Positions 59,931-64,000 of a DNA stretch of 64,000 nucleotides are shown in pieces (within the stretch, counting starts at the first letter, position 1; each line of letters opens with the position of its first letter). Location of the stretch: contig JAEXZS010000085.1 of the NCBI GenBank assembly GCA_023451375.1, forward strand, positions 1 through 64,000. Reading direction: 5' to 3'. The notes beneath the pieces are model-generated. The model had not been told where the DNA came from. It did no database searches and saw only the letters and a program-made list of their open reading frames with translations. This DNA comes from Pseudomonadota bacterium. Its GTDB lineage: Bacteria; Pseudomonadota; Alphaproteobacteria; Caulobacterales; Caulobacteraceae. A program made the translations under genes and the position numbers.

Positions 59931-62273
59931 ATGGCCGAGGCCGACATCGCCTATGCAGCCACAGCGGGCGCGGCGGGGCTGGCGCTGGCGGTCAGCGCCT
60001 GGGCCTGGCGCCTGCGCGCGCGGCTGGAGGCGCGGACGCTGGAGGCGGAGGCGGGTCGCGCCGCGCTCCTGGCCGCTTCGGGCCGACAGGCGGCCCTGAT
60101 GCAGGCCTTCGACGACATCAACCTGGCGCTTGGTCCGGACGGTCGTCCCGACGGGGAGCCGATCGGCCCGGCCGAGCTGATCGCGCGCCTGGCGCCGGGC
60201 GTGGAGAATCAGGCCGACGCCCTGCTGGCGCGGCTGGCGCCGATGCACGGCGCCGCCATCACCGCCCTGGTCGAGGAAGGCCGGCCGTTCGAGGGTCTGG
60301 CGATCTATCAAGAGAGCGGGCGCGACGACGCCGAACCCTGGCGGGTGGAAGGCCGAGTGTCGGGCGGCCTGGCGTGGCTGCGGCTGTCGCCGGCCTCCAG
60401 CGTCACCCTGACCGGCGCGGAGGCGGTGGAAAGCGGCCTGGCCATGCTGGCCGACGCCTCTCCGACCCCGACCTGGGTCGCGGACGGGGCGGGCGTCCTG
60501 GCCTGGGCCAACCGGGCATTCCTGGACGAGATCGGCGTCGAGACGGTGGAGGAGGCGCGCGAGCGGCAACTGGGCTTCGACCGGGGCGCTGACGCCCTTG
60601 TCGCCGAGGCGAGACGGCTGGGAACACGGCAGGAGGGCTTCCGCTGGACCACCGGCGGCGACCGGCGGCGCGCCTGGCGCATCATCGCCGAACCCGCCGG
60701 CGGCGGGGCCGTGACAGCTTTCGCCATCGAGGTGACCGAGGCCGAGGAGACGCGCGACACCCTGCGCCGCCACGTCGAGGCGCATGACGAGACGCTGAAC
60801 CACTTGGCTGACGCCGTGGCCATCTTCGGACCGGCCAAGCGGCTGGCCTTCCACAACACCGCCTTCCGCACCCTGTTCGACCTGGATCCCGCCTGGCTGG
60901 ACGAGCGGCCGACCCACGCCGAGCTGCTGGATCACCTGCGCCAGCGCCGCCGCCTGCCGGAGGTCGTCGACTACGCGGGCTGGAAGGCGCACGAGCTGGA
61001 CTTCTACGGCGCCTCGGAGGCCGCGCCCGACGACAGCTGGTCGCTGCCGGACGGCCGCACCTTGCGCGTGGTCCGCCAGCCTCACCCGCTGGGCGGCATC
61101 CTGCTGATCTTCTCCGACATCACCGGCGAACTGCAGTTGCGCAGCCGCTTCAACGCCCAGCTTCAGGTGCAGCGCGCCACCCTGGACAAGCTGAACGACG
61201 CCGTGGCCGTGTTCGGCTCCGACGGCCGCATACGGCTGCACAACGAGGCGTTCGAGCGGTTCTGGAGGCTGAGCGGGGATCAGATCGCCGCCGCCGCCGA
61301 TTTCGACGCCCTGGCGGAACTGTGTAAGGCCGTACTGTCCGATCCCGCGCTGTGGCTGGGCCTCAAGGCGCGGGTCGCCGATCCGGATCCGGAAAGCCGC
61401 ATCGCGATATCCGGAGAGGGCCGCATGGCCGACGACCGGATCGCCGCCTGGCAGACGCGGCCGCTGCCCGACGGCGCCACCCTCGTCGCCTTCTCCGACG
61501 TCACCGCCCGACGCGAACTGGAGCAGGCCCTGGTGCAGCGCGAACAGGCCCTCGCCGAAAGCCAGGCGCTGAAGCGCGAATTCGTCGGCAGCGTCTCCTA
61601 TGAGCTGCGCACCCCGCTGACCACCATCGTCGGCTATTCAGAGCTGCTGGAGGTGTCCGGCGAACTGCCCGAGCGTGTGCGTCAGCATGCCGGCGCCATA
61701 CGCATCGCCGCCAGCCAGCTGGCGCGCTCGATCGACGACGTGCTCGACATGGCCCAGATCGACGCCGGCGAGATGGAGCTGTCGCTGGGCGACGTGCGTA
61801 TCCGCGATCTGCTGGACCAGGCCGCCGCCGCCGTGCGGCCCAAGGTGGAAGGACGCGGCGCGACACTGACCGTCGTCTACCCGCCGGACCTGCGACCGAT
61901 ACGCGCCGACGCCCACCGCGTCAGCCAGGCCCTGCATCACCTGCTGGAGAACGCGGCGCGGTCGGTGTCGGAAGGCGGCGCGGTCGTGCTCAAGGCCGAA
62001 ACAGGCCCGGCGGAGGTGCGGCTGACGGTGTCGGACACGGGGCGAGGCATCCCCTATCACCTTCAGGCCCACGTCTTCGACCGCTTCGTGCGGCGCGAGC
62101 GCGGCGGGCCAGGCGTCGGCCTGGCGCTGGTCAAGGCGCTGGTCGAGCTGCACGGCGGCTGGGCCGAGGTCGAGAGCGAGCCCGGCAAGGGCGCGGCCTT
62201 CATTCTGCACCTGCCGCTGGGCGCCGCCATCCGCGCCGCGCCGCCGGAACTGCAGCTGGAAGACGGCGTCTAG
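59931..62273 (+). CDS. divL: Cell-cycle kinase-like protein DivL (tyrosine in place of the phospho-acceptor histidine)
   Basis: A 780-residue membrane-anchored signalling protein. One N-terminal helix (YAATAGAAGLALAVSAWAW) is followed by several PAS-like domains (about residues 155-525). The HisKA-like helix reads FVGSVSYELRTPLTTIVGYS, where Tyr557 replaces the phospho-acceptor His, the diagnostic DivL feature. An HATPase domain follows: HHLLENAARSVSEGG (N box), VSDTGRGIPYHLQAHVFDRF and GPGVGLALVKALVELHGG. In Caulobacter DivL works with DivK and CckA to control CtrA. Its stop shares a CTAG with the convergent gene. Confidence 0.93.
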   Translation: MAEADIAYAATAGAAGLALAVSAWAWRLRARLEARTLEAEAGRAALLAASGRQAALMQAFDDINLALGPDGRPDGEPIGPAELIARLAPGVENQADALLARLAPMHGAAITALVEEGRPFEGLAIYQESGRDDAEPWRVEGRVSGGLAWLRLSPASSVTLTGAEAVESGLAMLADASPTPTWVADGAGVLAWANRAFLDEIGVETVEEARERQLGFDRGADALVAEARRLGTRQEGFRWTTGGDRRRAWRIIAEPAGGGAVTAFAIEVTEAEETRDTLRRHVEAHDETLNHLADAVAIFGPAKRLAFHNTAFRTLFDLDPAWLDERPTHAELLDHLRQRRRLPEVVDYAGWKAHELDFYGASEAAPDDSWSLPDGRTLRVVRQPHPLGGILLIFSDITGELQLRSRFNAQLQVQRATLDKLNDAVAVFGSDGRIRLHNEAFERFWRLSGDQIAAAADFDALAELCKAVLSDPALWLGLKARVADPDPESRIAISGEGRMADDRIAAWQTRPLPDGATLVAFSDVTARRELEQALVQREQALAESQALKREFVGSVSYELRTPLTTIVGYSELLEVSGELPERVRQHAGAIRIAASQLARSIDDVLDMAQIDAGEMELSLGDVRIRDLLDQAAAAVRPKVEGRGATLTVVYPPDLRPIRADAHRVSQALHHLLENAARSVSEGGAVVLKAETGPAEVRLTVSDTGRGIPYHLQAHVFDRFVRRERGGPGVGLALVKALVELHGGWAEVESEPGKGAAFILHLPLGAAIRAAPPELQLEDGV

Positions 62274-62854
62274 GGTTCGATCACCGTCAGTTCCGGCCAG
62301 CGGCCGCGCGCGTTCTCGATCGTGCGGGTCCATCCCTTGGCCAGCGGCCGGTTTGGATTGGGCCGGATGGCCATGGCGAAGACGTCTTCCAGCCCGAAGG
62401 GCGCGGCGACAGTGATCTCGTCATCCGCTTCCAGCCGAATTCCGACGGCGAAGGCCGGGGCCACGAACCGAGACAGCGCCGCGTCCGTCGACGCCAGGGG
62501 CGTGTAGGACTCGCCGAACCGGTTCTCGAACCACAGGTGGACGCGGGCCTGGTTGCGCACCTCGACCCGGCTGCGGAACGGCTCGTCGAAGGCGGCGGCG
62601 ACGCGCTTGATGACCCGGTCCTCCGCCTCGTAGGTCAAGTCCGAGGCGTCGAAGTAGGCCAAGTCGTAGTCCTTGACGCCGTAACCCGCCGGCCGGCCGG
62701 TCTGCGCGTTCCAGACGGCCTGATATACCGCCCCCGACACGAGGCGCCAGTCAGTCAGGTTCAGGCCGCGCACGACCCGCAGCACGTGCATCAGCCCCGG
62801 CTCAGCGCGGACGATGGTCGCCAGGCGCCCGGTCAGGAGGGTCGAATCGCTCAT
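62270..62854 (-). CDS. Nucleotidyltransferase family protein (DUF925/NTP_transf_6-like)
   Basis: A 194-residue protein of the family whose members read WRLVSGAVYQAVWNAQTGRP (about 36-55), YGVKDYDLAYFDASDLTYEA and VHLWFENRFGESYTPLAST. The KDYDLAYFD segment is the expected metal-site pattern (D-x-D). Function unknown. The ATG at 62854 is used; the longer frame upstream reads into the leader of the VOC gene. Confidence 0.82.
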   Translation of the reverse strand: MSDSTLLTGRLATIVRAEPGLMHVLRVVRGLNLTDWRLVSGAVYQAVWNAQTGRPAGYGVKDYDLAYFDASDLTYEAEDRVIKRVAAAFDEPFRSRVEVRNQARVHLWFENRFGESYTPLASTDAALSRFVAPAFAVGIRLEADDEITVAAPFGLEDVFAMAIRPNPNRPLAKGWTRTIENARGRWPELTVIEP

Positions 62855-62923
62855 GCGACCTGATAGCCCTCGAGAGCGTTCTTCGAAAAGCCGGGTCTTC
62901 GGCGGCAGCACGAGGAGGCGAGC

Positions 62924-63397
62924 ATGGACAAGGTTTCGACCTGGCTATGGTGCGACGGAACGGCCGAGGCGATGGCCGCCTTCTACACCGAACTGATCCC
63001 CGACAGCCGCATCGTCGAGATCGTCCGTTCGCCCGTCGACTACCCCAGCGGCAAGGCCGGCGACGTGCTGACGGTCGAGTTCGAGCTGGCGGGGCGGACC
63101 TTCGTCGGCCTGAACGGCGGGCCGGACTTCAAATATTCCGAGGCGATCTCGCTGCAGATCGAATGCGAGGGCCAGGCGGAGGTCGATCGCTACTGGGCGG
63201 CCCTGTCGGCCCATCCGGAGAATGAGCAGTGCGGCTGGGTCAAGGATCGCTTCGGCCTTTCCTGGCAGATCGTGCCGAAGCGGATGAATGAGCTTCTGGC
63301 CGATCCTGACCGCGCCAAGGCCGCGCGCGCCATGGCCGCGATGATGACGATGAAGAAGTTGGACATCGCCGCGCTGGAGGCGGCGGCGGGCGCCTAG
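62924..63397 (+). CDS. VOC-superfamily PhnB-like protein
   Basis: A 157-residue glyoxalase/bleomycin-resistance-fold protein: VSTWLWCDGTAEAMAAFYTE, FELAGRTFVGLNGGPDFKYS and QCGWVKDRFGLSWQIVPKRM match the 3-demethylubiquinone-methyltransferase-like (PhnB/YjdN) branch, whose enzyme activity is unproven. The C-terminal helix is rich in Met and Ala. Divergent from the nucleotidyltransferase-like gene; ends nested with thiD. Confidence 0.85.
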   Translation: MDKVSTWLWCDGTAEAMAAFYTELIPDSRIVEIVRSPVDYPSGKAGDVLTVEFELAGRTFVGLNGGPDFKYSEAISLQIECEGQAEVDRYWAALSAHPENEQCGWVKDRFGLSWQIVPKRMNELLADPDRAKAARAMAAMMTMKKLDIAALEAAAGA

Positions 63398-64000
63398 CCC
63401 CTGACCGGCCAAGCGTGATCCAGGGGGCCGTGGCCGCCGCCCAGGCCGGGGGCCCGGCGGATGGCCTCGCCGACATAGGCCCAGGCCTCGGCTACGGCGA
63501 CCTCAAGCGGCCGGCCCAGCGCCAGTCCGGCCGCACACGCGCTGGCCAGGGTGCAGCCGGTGCCGTGGGTGTGGCGGGTGTCAATCCTCTGGGCCTCCAG
63601 CACCGTCTCACCCTCGGTGGTCATCAGCAGATCGATGACGGTGGAGCCGGGCACATGTCCGCCCTTCATCAGCACCGCCTGGGCGCCGAGCATCAGAAGG
63701 GCCTCGCCTGCACGGCGCTGTCCGTCGATGTCACGGACGGCGAAGCCCGTCAGGCTCTCCGCCTCGGGCGCATTGGGGGTCAACAGGGCGGCCCGGGGGA
63801 TCATCAGGGCCTTCACCGCCTCGACCGCCGCGTCGGCCAGCAAGGCGGCGCCGCCCTTGGCGATCATGACGGGGTCCACGACGGCGGGGGCGCCGGCCCG
63901 GTCCAGCAGGGCAGCGACCGTCTCGACCACCTCGACCGAGCCCAGCATGCCGGTCTTGACGGCGTCGGTCCCGATGTCATCCAGCACCGCCTTCGCCTGA
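63394..64000 (-). CDS. thiD: Hydroxymethylpyrimidine/phosphomethylpyrimidine kinase (5' end outside window)
   Basis: Thiamine-pathway kinase that phosphorylates HMP and HMP-phosphate; 201 residues plus stop are visible and the N-terminus lies beyond the right edge. Seen: GTDAVKTGMLGSVEVVETV, VDPVMIAKGGAALLADAAVE, LTPNAPEAESLTGF, AVLMKGGHV and the catalytic loop THGTGCTLASACAAGLALG. The visible part is intact. Confidence 0.95.
   Translation of the reverse strand, partial: QAKAVLDDIGTDAVKTGMLGSVEVVETVAALLDRAGAPAVVDPVMIAKGGAALLADAAVEAVKALMIPRAALLTPNAPEAESLTGFAVRDIDGQRRAGEALLMLGAQAVLMKGGHVPGSTVIDLLMTTEGETVLEAQRIDTRHTHGTGCTLASACAAGLALGRPLEVAVAEAWAYVGEAIRRAPGLGGGHGPLDHAWPVRG

Overview
The window is a GC-rich chromosomal segment from an alphaproteobacterium of the order Caulobacterales, most likely Brevundimonas or a close relative. 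The evidence is a DivL-type cell-cycle kinase whose phospho-acceptor histidine is replaced by tyrosine, the sdhCDAB layout, two BLUF proteins, UrcA-like and DUF6894-like small proteins, and palindromic intergenic repeats of the kind found in this order. It is ordinary, densely packed core chromosome. I see no prophage, insertion sequence, CRISPR array, rRNA or tRNA gene. Genes are truncated at both ends: ftsK at the left and thiD at the right.

Layout. 1-7.9 kb: ftsK 5' end, a lipoprotein gene, a UbiH-type hydroxylase, the rsmI-yraN-sirB1-like cluster, a malic enzyme/phosphotransacetylase fusion and dapF. 8-15.4 kb: a potassium-channel-like protein, two tandem prolyl oligopeptidases separated by a large palindromic repeat, and typA. 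15.6-20.8 kb: UrcA-like and DUF6894-like proteins, a Crp/Fnr regulator, an exported alpha/beta hydrolase divergent from a Rieske oxygenase, and a pirin. 20.9-24.4 kb: the succinate dehydrogenase operon sdhCDAB. 24.5-31.1 kb: a DUF4142 lipoprotein, a metallo-beta-lactamase-fold hydrolase, a ferredoxin with a P-loop kinase, a PilZ protein, a small heat-shock protein with a thermometer-like leader, two exported predicted methyltransferases and a lysophospholipase-like hydrolase. 31.1-38 kb: purH, a PadR regulator with a ferric-reductase-type siderophore-interacting protein (YqjI/YqjH-like), an Rrf2 regulator with a thioredoxin-reductase-like oxidoreductase, OsmC and a GNAT protein. 38-44.7 kb: trpS, murJ, glnD and queG. 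44.8-50.8 kb: an FKBP isomerase with threonine ammonia-lyase, small envelope proteins, rplU-rpmA behind a structured leader, and a TetR regulator. 50.9-57.6 kb: a Kef-type antiporter, an M13 metallopeptidase, hisS and hslV. 57.7-64 kb: two tandem BLUF proteins, a MoeB/ThiF enzyme, a minimal zincin, divL, a nucleotidyltransferase-like protein, a VOC protein and thiD.

How the genes relate. Most are housekeeping genes: TCA cycle (sdh), purine, lysine/peptidoglycan, thiamine and isoleucine synthesis, nitrogen sensing (glnD), translation (hisS, trpS, rplU, rpmA, typA, queG, rsmI), and cell envelope and division (murJ, ftsK, divL). Accessory interest lies in small regulatory modules, each with a visible DNA or RNA element: the PadR/ferric-reductase operon with an 11-bp-arm operator, the Rrf2/oxidoreductase pair with a promoter palindrome, the divergent hydrolase/Rieske operator, a ROSE-like leader on hsp20, a hairpin-plus-U-run leader on rplU, and the BLUF pair in which one member has lost the photoactive tyrosine. 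I find no clearly new multi-gene system; the BLUF pair and the RNA leaders are the best leads. All calls were made by reading the sequence; no database search was run.
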